From Crotophaga sulcirostris (taxonomy: Eukaryota; Chordata; Aves; Cuculiformes; Crotophagidae): DNA of 64,000 nt. The translations under genes and the position numbers were made by a program. The stretch is taken from the NCBI GenBank assembly GCA_013397455.1, contig VYZB01000758.1, forward strand, positions 30,513-94,512. Reading direction: 5' to 3'. Numbering within the stretch: the stretch's first letter is position 1; each line of letters starts with the position of its first letter. Under the pieces are notes generated by a model, which made no database searches, was not told the DNA's origin, and saw only the letters and a list, made by a program, of their open reading frames with translations. Positions 39,355 to 49,490 of this stretch are shown here, piece after piece.

Positions 39355-40717
39355 AAATTATCTTACCAGAAATTATACTTCTCCCTACAGCCCTCCTATC
39401 ACCTCAAAAATACCTGTGGACAAACACTACCATTCACAGTCTACGAATTGCCTCTATCGGCCGACAATGACTATCCCCGACATACTACCCGCACAAAGCC
39501 CTAGTCCACTGAACAGGCATTGGCCAAATTTCATCCCCACCCCTCCCTTTTATACTGCTGGCCACTACCCCTAATAATCCTAGCAAGCCAAAACCACCTC
39601 CAACATGAATCACCCTGATGAAAACGAATCTTCATAGCTACCCTAATCACAATTCAACAGTTCTACACCAGCCTTCTCAACCACAGAGCTAATAATATTC
39701 TACATTACATTCCAAGTAACCCTCATTCCCACTCTAGTCCTAATTACCCGATGAGGTAACCAACCAGAACGTCTAAGCGTCAGCATCTACCTACTATTCT
39801 ACGCCCTAATTAGCTCTCTTCCACTTCTAGTAACAATCTTATACCTAAACACACAAACTGGAACCCTATGTTTAACAGTACTTAGCCTAAGCAACCCACT
39901 ACTAACAACTTCATGAACAAGCCTTCTATCAAGCACTGCCTTACTAATAACCTTCAATAGTTAAAGATCCTCTATACGGCCTACACCTCTGACTACCAAA
40001 AACCCACGAACAAGGTCCAATTGCAGGCTCCATACTCCTTGCAGCACTACTACAAAAACTGGGAGGATACGGTATTATCCGAATCATGACACTCACAGGC
40101 CCCCTATCCACCTCCCTCCAATACCCATTCCTTGCCCTCTCCCTGTGAGGGGTGCTAATAACCAGCTTGATTTGCTTACGCCAAACCAACTTAAAAGCAC
40201 TTATCACCTATTCATCCGTCAGCCACATAGGCCTAGTCATCACAGCATGCATAATCCAGACCCAGTGATCATTCTCAGGAGCAACAGTCCTAGTAATCTC
40301 CCAGGAATTACTTCCTCAAAACTTTTCTGCCTAGCCAACGCAAACTACGAACGTACACACAGCCGAATCCTCTTACTAACACAAAACCTCCAACCCATCC
40401 TGCCCCTCATGGCAACCTGATGGTTTTTGCTAACCTCACTGACATAGCCCTACTCCCAACAACAAACTTAATAGTAGTACTTACTATTATAATTGCCCTA
40501 TTTGAGTGAGCCACATTTACCATCATCCTCACTGGAACTGCAACCTTATTAACTGCCACATACACCCTATTCATTTTACTTACAACTCAACCAGGCATAC
40601 TACCTATCCACAGTACCTCCATCCAAAACTCCGAGAGCACCTCCTCATAACCCTTCTCATTGTCCCCACACTCCTCCTAATCCTAAAACCAGAACACATC
40701 TCCGGAGCCCCTCCTAT
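39348..40717 (+). pseudogene. MT-ND4: ND4, near full length, frameshifted (NUMT)
   Basis: NADH dehydrogenase subunit 4 copy of complex I, close to the usual 1.38 kb length. The start reads [17 protein letters not shown] with [15 protein letters not shown] following. Later blocks recognisable in shifting frames include [53 protein letters not shown] and [14 protein letters not shown]. At least three indels break the frame (for example near 39545, 39660 and 39960). TGA codons for mitochondrial Trp also stop it in the nuclear code. The C-terminus (LLLILKPEHISGAP) runs into tRNA-His with the usual incomplete stop. Confidence 0.95.
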
Positions 40718-40787
40718 GCTAGCATAGTTTCAACCCAAACATTAGACTGTGATTCTACAAATAGAAGTTAAAACCTTCTTGCCTGCC
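40718..40787 (+). pseudogene. MT-TH: Mitochondrial tRNA-His copy (NUMT)
   Basis: It lies directly after ND4 and has the anticodon loop GACTGTGATTC (GTG, His). The acceptor arms (GCTAGCA with TGCCTGC) carry two mismatches, and a D-loop region AGTTTCAACC has one extra base compared with usual copies, so it is decayed. Confidence 0.85.
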
Positions 40788-40852
40788 GAGGGGAGGTTCA
40801 ACCAACAGGGACTGCTAACTCCTGCATCTGAGTGTAAACCCTCAACCCCCTT
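40788..40852 (+). pseudogene. MT-TS2: Mitochondrial tRNA-Ser(AGY) copy (NUMT)
   Basis: GAGGGGAGGTTCAACCAACAG with anticodon loop GACTGCTAACTC (GCT) and a 3' arm ending CCCCCTT. It has the short, D-arm-less form of this tRNA and abuts its neighbours on both sides, as in mitochondrial DNA. Confidence 0.85.
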
Positions 40853-40923
40853 ACTTTTAAAGGATATTAGCAATCCACTGGTTTTAGGAGCCACCCATCT
40901 TGGTGCAAATCCAAGTAAAAGTA
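40853..40923 (+). pseudogene. MT-TL2: Mitochondrial tRNA-Leu(CUN) copy (NUMT)
   Basis: ACTTTTAAAGGAT start, anticodon loop GGTTTTAGGAGCC (TAG), T arm TTGGTGCAAATCCAA and acceptor end GTAAAAGT. It ends next to the ND5 ATG. It looks nearly intact, but it is part of the nuclear copy and has no nuclear promoter that I can see. Confidence 0.88.
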
Positions 40924-41575
40924 ATGGATACCCTCCTAGTACTCAACACCTCTATACTACTTACACTAGCACTAATCCTCACACCAATCTTACTCTCCCT
41001 ACTGTCAAAAAAAGAAACTCTGAAGCTCACCAGACATCATTACCCAAACTGTCAAAATCACATACCTCGTCAGTCTAATTTCCACCACACTCTTTCTACG
41101 CACTGGCACGGACAGCATCACTTCTTGTTGAGAATGGAAACTCATAACAAATTTCAAAATTCCACTCAGCCTGAAAAATCGACCAATACTCAATATTATT
41201 CTTCCCTATCGCTTTGTTTGCCACATGATCCATCCTACAATTTGCCTCCTGATACTTAGCCTCAGAACCCCGTATCACAAAATTCTTCTCCTGCCTACTA
41301 CTGTTCCTAATAGCCATACTAACACTAACAATGGCTAACAGCATATTTCTACTATTCATTGGGTGAGAGGGATTAGGAATTATGTCCTTCCTCCTAATCA
41401 GCTGATGACAAGGCCGTTCAGAGGCCAACACAGCCGCACTACAAGACGTGTTATACAATTGAATCAAAGACATTGGACTTATAATAAGCATAACCTGGCT
41501 CGCATCCACCCTAAACACCTGAGAAATTCAACAAACCACACCCAGCACCACTACGCCTCATCCTAGCTGCAATCG
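40924..41575 (+). pseudogene. MT-ND5: ND5 5' part, truncated by the inversion junction (NUMT)
   Basis: NADH dehydrogenase subunit 5 start: MDTLLVLNTSILLTLALILT, then a frame change near 41035. Further blocks include EWKLITNFKIPLSLK, KIDQYSI, ATWSILQFAS, NSIFLLFIGW, GIMSFLLISWWQGRSEANT and ALQDVLYNWIKDIG. TGA codons for Trp occur, for example in the GW and WW blocks. The copy stops at about 41575, inside the Leu-Ala-Ala-Ile-Gly stretch, about one third of the way through the gene, where inverted tRNA-Leu sequence begins. Confidence 0.93.
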
Positions 41576-41642
41576 GAGAGGATTTGAACCTCTAGATAAA
41601 GAGCTTAAGCCTTTTGCATTTGCCAAGCTCTGCCACACTAGC
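41575..41642 (-). pseudogene. MT-TL1: Mitochondrial tRNA-Leu(UUR) copy, inverted (NUMT)
   Basis: On the minus strand: GCTAGTGTGGCAGAGCTTGG, the anticodon arm AAGGCTTAAGCTCTTT (TAA) and AGAGGTTCAAATCCTCTC. Its 3' acceptor end is lost at the junction with ND5. This gene lies immediately after 16S rRNA in vertebrate mitochondrial DNA, which matches the neighbour here. Confidence 0.9.
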
Positions 41643-43225
41643 AGTCCTTTTTTAAGTTTATTAGTCTGTGGCTGATGTCCATTGTAGTGATTTAGTTGTT
41701 GTCATCACTTGGGGGGAAGCGTGCTTGGAGTATTGGCCTCACTTCTCCGGTCCTTTCATACTGGGGGAAGTTTATCATAGATAGAAACCGACCTGGATTA
41801 CTCCGGTCGGAATTCAGATCACGTAGGACTGTTAATCGTTGAACAAACGAACCCTTACTAGCGGTGGCACCATTAGGATGTCCTGACCCAACATCGAGGT
41901 CGTAAATCTCCTTGTGGATATGGGCTCTTAAAGGACGTTGCACTGTTATCCCTGGGGTAGCTTGGTTCATCGATCAGTTGTACTGGGTCTGGGTACTGTT
42001 AGTATGTTGAGGGGGTTGCTCTTAGTTAAGAGTGTATGGTCTTATTTTTGGAGTATTTGTTTTTCTTCAGGGTCGCCCCCCACAAAAATACGAGTCGGCG
42101 CTTGCGGGCTAGTGGGCCTGGTAGGTTTGGTTTGTGTGCGGGTGGCCATGGTTTCTAAGTTCCACAGGGTCTTCTCCTCTTATGGGAATATTCCTGCTTT
42201 TGCACAGGAAGATCAGTTTCACTGATTATCTGCAAGAGACAATCAAGATCTCATTTAGCCATTCATACAGGTCCCAATTTATGAGACAACTGATTGCGTT
42301 ACATTTGCACGGTCATTGAATATATTGTATCACTGGGCAGGCATCACCTTTAATACTTGGTGGGCTAAAGGCTATGTTTTTGGTAAACAGTCAGGTCTTG
42401 AGGTTGCCTAGTTCCTTTTGCAGATTTTAGTCTTTCTAAGTAAGCACATCTGAGTTGGGTTAACAGGGGATTTAATACCTGGTCTTGTTGGAGTTGTGGT
42501 ATTAGTTAAGGTCTGTTAGTAATGTGGCCATGTGAGCTTACACTCGAGAGGAGGAAGTCCAAGTTACTTATTTTAGCATTAGCTCTTCTATGGTTATAGA
42601 TTGGCCTGCTGTGGGGTAAGTGAGCGATGTTATTTTGGGATTTTTTAGTGTAGAGATTTGACGCACTCTTTGGTTGATGGTTACTTAAAGGTCCACAGTT
42701 TGTATGGTATGGGGTTGTTAATCCACTAGGGGAGATTGTGCTCTTTTTTAAAGGAACTGTACCTCCTTTGAATTACTCTTAATTTGCTACAGGGTTGGTT
42801 GGATTAGGCTCATTGGAGGGAGATCAAGGTAGAACTTTAATTCGTTTCGCAGGCAATCAGCTATCACCCAACTTGACTGGCTTTTCACAAGTCGTTCCAC
42901 TCTTTTGCAACAGAGATGGGTTCGCTCATGGATAGCTGCCCGTAAGTAGCTTGCTTGGGTTTCGGGGAGGCAAGCTTAAATTCGTTTTGCTTGATTATTC
43001 TGGCTAAATCATGATACAAAAGGTACAAGGGCTTATCTTTGCTTCTTGGGGCTTGTGTTTTCATTTTTATTTCATCTTTCCCTTACGGTACGGGGTTCGC
43101 TATTGCTCCGGGGGAAGGGGGTCTTTTCTATCACCTATACTAGGTTGGGAAAAAATGTTTTAGTCTGGTGGTGGAGTGGTTTTTTATTTTTGTCAGGTAG
43201 GGCATGGTCGGGCTAGAGTTTGGCT
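41643..43225 (-). pseudogene. MT-RNR2: Mitochondrial 16S rRNA copy, nearly full length, inverted (NUMT)
   Basis: The minus strand carries the conserved 3' half of mitochondrial large-subunit rRNA: the CTACGTGATCTGAATTCCGAC, GGATGTCCTAATGGTGCCACC and CAACATCGAGGTCGTAAATC-type peptidyl-transferase segments appear as complements near 41790-41990. A humanin-region equivalent is at about 42190-42260, and the GACGAGAAGACCC-type segment is present as AGGAGAAGACCCTGTGGAAC. The length of about 1.58 kb matches bird 16S. It is a nuclear pseudogene, not a working rRNA. Confidence 0.95.
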
Positions 43226-43298
43226 TCAAGGCGATGTGGGTTACTGCAGATGTCTTTCAGGTGTAATCTGAATGCTTTAGTGTTATAGCTACGTCTTG
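43226..43298 (-). pseudogene. MT-TV: Mitochondrial tRNA-Val copy, inverted (NUMT)
   Basis: On the minus strand: CAAGACGTAGCTATAACACT, then GCATTCAGATTACACCTGAAAG (TAC anticodon in the centre) and a 3' end before CGCCTTGAA. It lies between the 12S and 16S copies as in mitochondrial DNA. Confidence 0.85.
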
Positions 43299-43768
43299 AT
43301 GTGCTAAGTACACCTTCTGGTACACTTACCTGCTTACGACTTATCTCATCTTTAGTTTGTTGTAGGTATTATTTATTAGGGGATTTGTCTTGTGAGGAGG
43401 GTGACGGGCAGTATGTATGTGTCCCAGGGCCAATTTAAAGAGAGCTTTATTATCTCTCTTTACTGCTAAATCCGCCTTCTGGGGGTAGTTTCATACCCCT
43501 TTTCGTGTTGTCTAGTATATAGAAAATGTAACCCATTGCTTCTGGCTCACGAGCTATACCCTGACCCGTCTTGCTAGTGAGGTATGACTATTGTGCTCAC
43601 TGTTGTTCTCTTAGGGAAGGTGGGCTGGCGACGGCAGTATGTAGGCTGATTTGGGGCTAGAGATGGTTGGGTGTAGCGTGGGGTATCGGTTATAGAACAG
43701 GCTCCTCTAGGTGGGTTTGGGACACCACCAAGTCCTTAGAGCTTTAAACGGTTGTGCTCATAGTTCTC
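43299..43768 (-). pseudogene. MT-RNR1: Mitochondrial 12S rRNA copy, 3' half, inverted (NUMT)
   Basis: On the minus strand the segment ends with AAGTCGTAAGCAGGTAAGTG and TACCAGAAGGTGTACTTAGC, the conserved 3' end of small-subunit rRNA. It also contains the ACACACCGCCC-region equivalent (decayed), GGAGCCTGTTCTATAACCGA and CTAAGGACTTGGTGGTGTCC. Only about 470 of the usual ~975 bases are present. The copy breaks at about 43768 in GAGAACTATGAGCAC, which is the right edge of the NUMT. Confidence 0.93.
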
Positions 43769-46700
43769 ACAAAGAAAGAAGCTTTTTTCTCTTGGAGCCA
43801 AGAAAACATTTCTCCAAGTCTGTATTTTAGATATACAACAATCTCTTTTATACCTCAGAAAGTCGTCCCTGCCACGAGCAGTCTGATATCTTCCTTGCAG
43901 ACTGTAATCCGTCCATCACCAGTACTCAAATATGAATATTAGTTTGATTGTTCTGGTATGTCCATTTGTGGGGCTGGAAACAACCTGACTTCCCCCACAG
44001 TCTGCAACCTGCCCAGCCTCAGAATGTGCTTCACACCAAGCACTGGGACATCCAAATATCTCAGCACAAATCCACTGCCCTCCTCAGCAGAAGAGTAAAC
44101 CAGGTTTTTAATCCATAATTCTGGGGTTGGTAGAGCTGAACAGAGCTGTGCAACCCTTTAAGGACACCCATCCTTTCCTAGCTCCTTTGGGACAGCCTGA
44201 GGGCTAGGCAGAGGCAATAGCTTTAATTTGTTGGTCAGATAGAGCTGAGACAAAGTTTGGGGCATTTCTTTAGGCAAGGGCGTCTATGCTAGTTAGGAGA
44301 ACCACTGCTATTCTCTCCCATCACACAAGTGTTGAGGCAGAATGGTGCCTTAGCTGAATACTTTGGGGCTGAGATCAAAATCTCATGAGCAGGTCAAAAG
44401 GTGAGGGGGCCCAGCAGTCCACAGTTGCTGGGTGATACAGGTCTGTGCTTAGGGAGCAGCTGGAGTCACTGCTAACGGTCTGGCTCCTGCAGATGCAGAG
44501 GAAGAGAAGGGAGCCAGATGGAGGTGACAGGCTGGACCAGGTGACCGAAGAGTCTGGGGAAACATTTCCTGAAGATAAATATGACTGAGCATTGAAGGTG
44601 ATGCCTCAACTTTGAACTACCCAGCAGAGACTCCCAATGGAGTAACCCCAACCCCCATCAGCATCCGTCAGGGCAAGTCACCAGCATCTCCAGCCTCAGC
44701 ACTGCTGGTTCCACTTGCAGCCCAGTGCAAAACAAAAAGCCACCTTGGTTAAAGCAGGGGAGGATACGCAAAACCAATCTTCAGCAAAGGCTCAGATGTT
44801 CCTAGCACTGGCTTTTTCCACCTGAAGTTCATGAAAGGGGAATGAAATAAAAAGCAGTGGCAAGCTTCTCAGCCCATTCCAGCATGACAGATTTGTAAGT
44901 CATTGAAGCTGATGGCATTTGGGAGGATTTCCATCCCAGGAAAGAGTATTTCAAATGAGAAGCAAAGTCTGTGTGTGAGACATGCAGGAGGGAGCACAGG
45001 AAAAGGAAAGAACAAAAAGCAGAACATGATTTTAAATTCCTTCTCCTTCAGGCTCTTTATTAACACCCTGCCAGATCCCTCTCCCTGGCTGTTGCAGCAG
45101 AGTTAGGGGCCAAAATAAACGTGATGGCACGTGGGTGTAAATCAGGGTGCAAGAGGAACTAAGGCATCTACACATTCCACATCACTCACAGCAGCTCTGA
45201 AGGCAGAGGAGGTCTTGAGGAGACTTACTGGGGATGGGAAGGGAATAAAGGATAAGTGACAGCTCCCACGTCTTGTGACTGATCCAGGTGACTTGCTACA
45301 AACACAACCATGAGAGGTGCTAATAGGAGACGCTGCAATATACTGGTTAATCCACACCTGCTTGAGTGTCTACATCACCTACTGCCAACACAGGCATGGC
45401 AGCCAAGGCATACCTGCAAGGTGGCCCTCATGGCCTGCTGCTGCTTCTTCCTTGGCTTCCTAAAGAGACAAGGCTTATATAGATTTGCTGAACATGGAAG
45501 TACCACGCTGTCCAAAGGGCTGCCAGACACTATCCCTGAAGACTTTAATTCTTCAGGCCATTTCCAGTCCATGAATTTCAGAGGGTCAGAGATGTTAGTG
45601 GGATGAAATCACCACAAATGTTGTGAGCTGAATGACTAGACAGAGGGGAGCACAGAGCACAAGCAACTGAAGCTCAGCTCCTTGGTAGACATAAAAGTGT
45701 ACACATATACATGCACACAGAACACAGCCCAGCTGGGAAGCACTTTGGGCAGATTTCACACCTTTCTGGATGGCAGAGAGTGCAATTGTGAGAGACAGAA
45801 GCACAGGAAAGATGGTGCTGTGGCTTGGTACATTCTCAAAGACAGATCTAAGCCATTTCCAAAATCAGGATTCATGTAACCAAGTGAGACACAGTCAGGA
45901 CTGAGGGAGACGAGGCAATTCCTGACTCTCCTTGAGGTACCTCGGCGGGTGGGCGACCAAGCAAGAGCCTGGAAGCCTTCGCTCTGTCAGGGGCACGGAA
46001 AGTTACAGTAGCACCAGTGAGACAAGCCCTGGAGTATTATCACTAATAGGCATATCAACAAAATTAATTCAAATTACTTTCAGTCGACCATTGAAGCGTT
46101 GTTGGTGGCAGAGCGTCCCCACCCACTCACATTTTCATGAAGTAATTAAAGTCATTAGAATGTAAACTAGTTTTTTTGCCTTGAGAAGGAGAGAAAGCAG
46201 AAAGGAAAAAGGGAAGCTGAATAACAGCTTGGCTAGTACAGCTAATATTCCCATTATTTCCATATAGACTAATTTGTTTCCATTCTTCAGCCATTTCCAT
46301 ACCAACGTAGAGGCTTGGCTCCCTGGCAGAGGTGCCTACACCTCCATGCAGCGACACCTTTTGCCCCAGCTCAGCATCCCTCTCAGGGAGGATGCAGGTA
46401 GCAAGATTTTCATCCCATGAGCCCTCACCCTTCAGGGTTCACATCCCTGGAAGCGAGTCTCTTCTCTCCCCCATAGCGCATGTGTGGGAGGAAGGGAAAG
46501 AGCAAACAAGTTTTGTGTTCTAAGGAACAAACTCCCCCTCATGAACCCCCTAAACAAATTGAGATAATCAAGAGATATGAGGCAACCACACTGTCCTGGG
46601 AAGTTATTTCATGGCTGAGAAACCCTACCCATGACATTCAGCTGTTTGCTCTTTTCTCTCCTCCCACGTATTTGCGATGAGAGAAAGAAGAGGTTCGAGT

Positions 46701-49282
46701 GATGGCGATACTGGTGCAGGGTCGTTATTTACTGAACAACCAAAGAGGAACTGCATTGCCAATGGCAGAGAGCCAAAACCAATACATGGGGCTTAAGCCT
46801 CTGCCTGGTGCCTGCCTGAGTGTTGAGAGCAGGCACGGCTTGGGGCCAGCAGGACCTGCAGTGAGCAACAGCCTTGTGACAAGTTAAGTGGTTAGAGAGA
46901 AACGAGCTGCAATGTGGAGACGCAAGAGAAAGGGATTCCCTGCAAGGTGCAGAAGGTTGCTGTAGGGAGATAAAACTGACTTGGCAATGCCAGAGATGAG
47001 GAAATCCTGATGGACCCCCAAGATGGGACAACAATGTGTCTGATGTCTCCACTGCTGTCACTGTGGCCGGATCAGTGCCGGGAACTTCAAGGGCAATGGC
47101 TGGGAGCTGCTGCCTGCATGTGCCTCCAAGGCAGATGCTACCTGCGGCTCTGGCTCTGCCTGGCGACAGTTTCCCAGACTATCTTGGTAAGATAGAGATG
47201 GAAAAGCCCTCCTTACTGGTTGCAGTCACAACTGGCCTGCTGCTCATACAGCTTCTTCCCTTACCTCATCCTCACCATCCCTGCTTATTGATCCTTGTGG
47301 GATGGCAGGATTCTTGGGTTGTACCGAGCATCTCGGCGACACAAGTGGTACGTGTGTCCACATCCAGACTTCACACTGCGGTGAAACCTGAAGAGCAGAG
47401 CTGGTCTGATGTCCAGTTCACATAGGCTTGAGCCATGCAGAAATTCCTCTGGTGGCAGAAGAGATACACTCATGCAGATACCAGGGGAGAAGCTCATTGA
47501 GGATGTGCTGACACTGTCTCTGTCTCTATGCAGTCTTTCCCTCCTAAGTCTACCGCAACTCTATGTAGGCAATGTGGGGATGTGGGTTATATGGTATTTA
47601 TTTTCAAGGCAGGGCACAACAGAGGAGTTCAAGGGCATCTGAGGGAGATGTGTCTGCGACTAACAGCAATAACTCCTTCTTTGCAAGGACCTTGAAGGTG
47701 GTCAAAGGACGAGTAATTGTGGACTTCGCAACTATCTGGGGGCTGTCCTGAGCTTAAACCGTGCTTTAATGGACCATCTCTCGTCTTGGCTGACATAGAT
47801 CAACACTTCAGAGCAGAAAGCCCAGCAGCATAGCCCAGCCTACAGGACCCAAAATGGCATAACATGCCAGGTTTGAGATCTCTCACATTAGCAGGTTAGA
47901 GCAACTTTCCCAAAGCGTCAGTCCATCGAAGGCTCATACGTCCACAGCCAAGCTGGGCCAGGAACTTGTTAGAACTCCTAGCTTAAGATCAGCCAGCTGA
48001 CTTTGCACAGGTGTGGTCTAGGAGCACTCCACATGGACTGTCCCATGTGCCTAGCACTGAGACATGGCAATGAGTAGCCATGGACGGCTACTGCAGCTGA
48101 TTGCATGCTGGTCAGTGAGGGGATTTGGGTTAAAAAGCCACCCTTTTTTCCAGAGGGCTTTTAACATGATCCAGATAATTTCCTGGAGTTTGTTTAGTTG
48201 AAAAACCTCCAAACACCTGTACCAGTATGATGGCAGGGCAGCAATGGCAGGCAGGAGAAACCAAGTATCCCTGAAGTGTGCTTGCAGCCAGCTATATGAC
48301 AAGGTGGAGGTTACTGAAGTAGTAAGTACTAGTGAAAATCACAGGGTTTTCCCCAAGAAGTCCATTGCTATTAATTCTGGGCAAAGCAAAGGGTACCTCT
48401 TGGCCTGTCTTTAAACCAAAGTCCCTTGTACACATGCTGCAGAGATCTTGGAGTAAGAAGCCCTGGGAAGTAGCAGGAGGAGGAAGGAGCTGCATTTAAC
48501 CAGTAGATCTTTTTAGCAGGGCTCCTCTCAGTGCTGCCCAAATCCCCCTGCGAATTCTCACTGCTGCTCTCACAAAGTGCTCCTCTGAGAGCGAGGAGGA
48601 TGGCACAATGCATCAATCACCGCAGGCATTCATCCCACCTGGGCCTCTCAGCACAACGCAGAGAGCAGCGGTTTCAATCAAAAAACATTAAAAATAATAG
48701 AAATACTTTTCCATTCACATCAGCAAAAAAAGGAAGAAGACGCCGCCACCAATTGCAGCCAAGGGGCTAAATAACAACTTTCATTTGGTTTTCTATGGTC
48801 TCCCCAGACTGTGGGAGAAAATTGAAATCTGTCTCTTTCTGTCTCCTTTTCTTTCTTTTTTTTTTAATAATTCCTGGTATGCAAGATCTTGTGCCGGGGC
48901 TGGTATTATGGGTGATGAATCCTGAGTCAGGCAGTGGGGAGGTTTGTTTCCTATCAGTGTGTGCTTTCCATGGTTTGGGACTATGTTCCTGCTGGTTTGT
49001 CAGGTGCTGATGGGGACCAGGAGGGGTGGAGGGCTGAATGCATTTTTGATTGCTATAATTGCCACAGATTGGATGTCTGAGAGGAGCTAATTAACAAGGA
49101 GGCTATGAGCGGATTATACTTGCAGAGCAGAATCCCATACAGATCCTTTCCCTTTGTGTGACATGTATGAGATCATTGGTAGGTGATTATGGCTCTGAAT
49201 ACGGTGCTAATTTACTTTGCACATGTGACGAAAATGCTGTACAAAATAAACTATGGAGGCAAAGTTAAAATGGCCCAGTTTA
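43769..49282. other. Intergenic, right flank of the NUMT
   Basis: No gene or known repeat recognised. AT-rich sequence near 49030-49270 (GCTAATTAACAAGG, GGTGCTAATTTAC) might be a conserved element next to the SINE relic, but this is weak. Open frames up to about 129 codons (47036-47425) lack recognisable features. Confidence 0.5.
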
Positions 49283-49490
49283 GAGCGGAAGGACAGCCTT
49301 GCTGCTAAAGCACTGAATTCAGAGCCAGGCTCCTGAGGCTTCCTGCTTTCCCTGAGTAATCATGGCTCATTGACAACTCTTCCTTCTGCCTCAGTTTCTT
49401 TCTCTAAACAAAGGGAGAAGGCAAGTTGTATCTACAGATGTTTGCAAGGCTCTGTGCACCCTGTCTAGGGAAGATGCTGTAAAGGAAAGA
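49283..49490 (+). mobile_element. Old CORE-SINE / MIR-like relic
   Basis: The order of motifs matches MIR-type SINEs: CTAAAGCACTGAATTCAGAG, then CAGGCTCCTGAGGC, then a decayed core, then CTGCCTCAGTTTCTTTCTCT and a 3' part TTGCAAGGCTCTGTGCACC with GATGCTGTAAAGG. MIR consensus has an equivalent of each (for example AGAGCACTGGACTAGGAGTC, GCCTCAGTTTCC and GTAAAGCGC). It is highly diverged, as expected for a pre-avian insertion, and may survive because of selection. Confidence 0.65.

Larger units (their letters stand above)
39281..43768. other. Nuclear mitochondrial insertion (NUMT), two inverted pieces
   Basis: About 4.5 kb of mitochondrial DNA sits in nuclear sequence. Piece A (39281 to about 41575) reads ND4L end, ND4, tRNA-His, tRNA-Ser(AGY), tRNA-Leu(CUN), ND5 start on the plus strand, in the normal vertebrate order. 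Piece B (about 41575-43768) reads tRNA-Leu(UUR), 16S, tRNA-Val, 12S 3' half on the minus strand. In vertebrate mitochondrial DNA these pieces are several kb apart and, in the usual orientation, transcribed from the same strand, so the NUMT joins two distant fragments head to head. Several frameshifts in ND4 and ND5, plus TGA codons that nuclear ribosomes would read as stop, show it is non-functional and not mitochondrial contamination. Similarity is still high (long clean blocks), so the insertion is not ancient. Confidence 0.97.

Noticed and set aside
40145..40727. Open frames that look like nuclear-coded proteins rich in Thr, His and Asn
   Set aside because: They are wrong-frame or partial readings of the mitochondrial ND4 copy.
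41938..42319. Open frames within the inverted 16S copy
   Set aside because: They are accidental translations of the complement of an rRNA pseudogene.
39281..43768. Mitochondrial contamination or an assembly join to mitochondrial DNA
   Set aside because: Frameshifts, a deletion at the left edge, partial genes at both ends and the inverted internal junction indicate a nuclear copy. Long reads would settle it.
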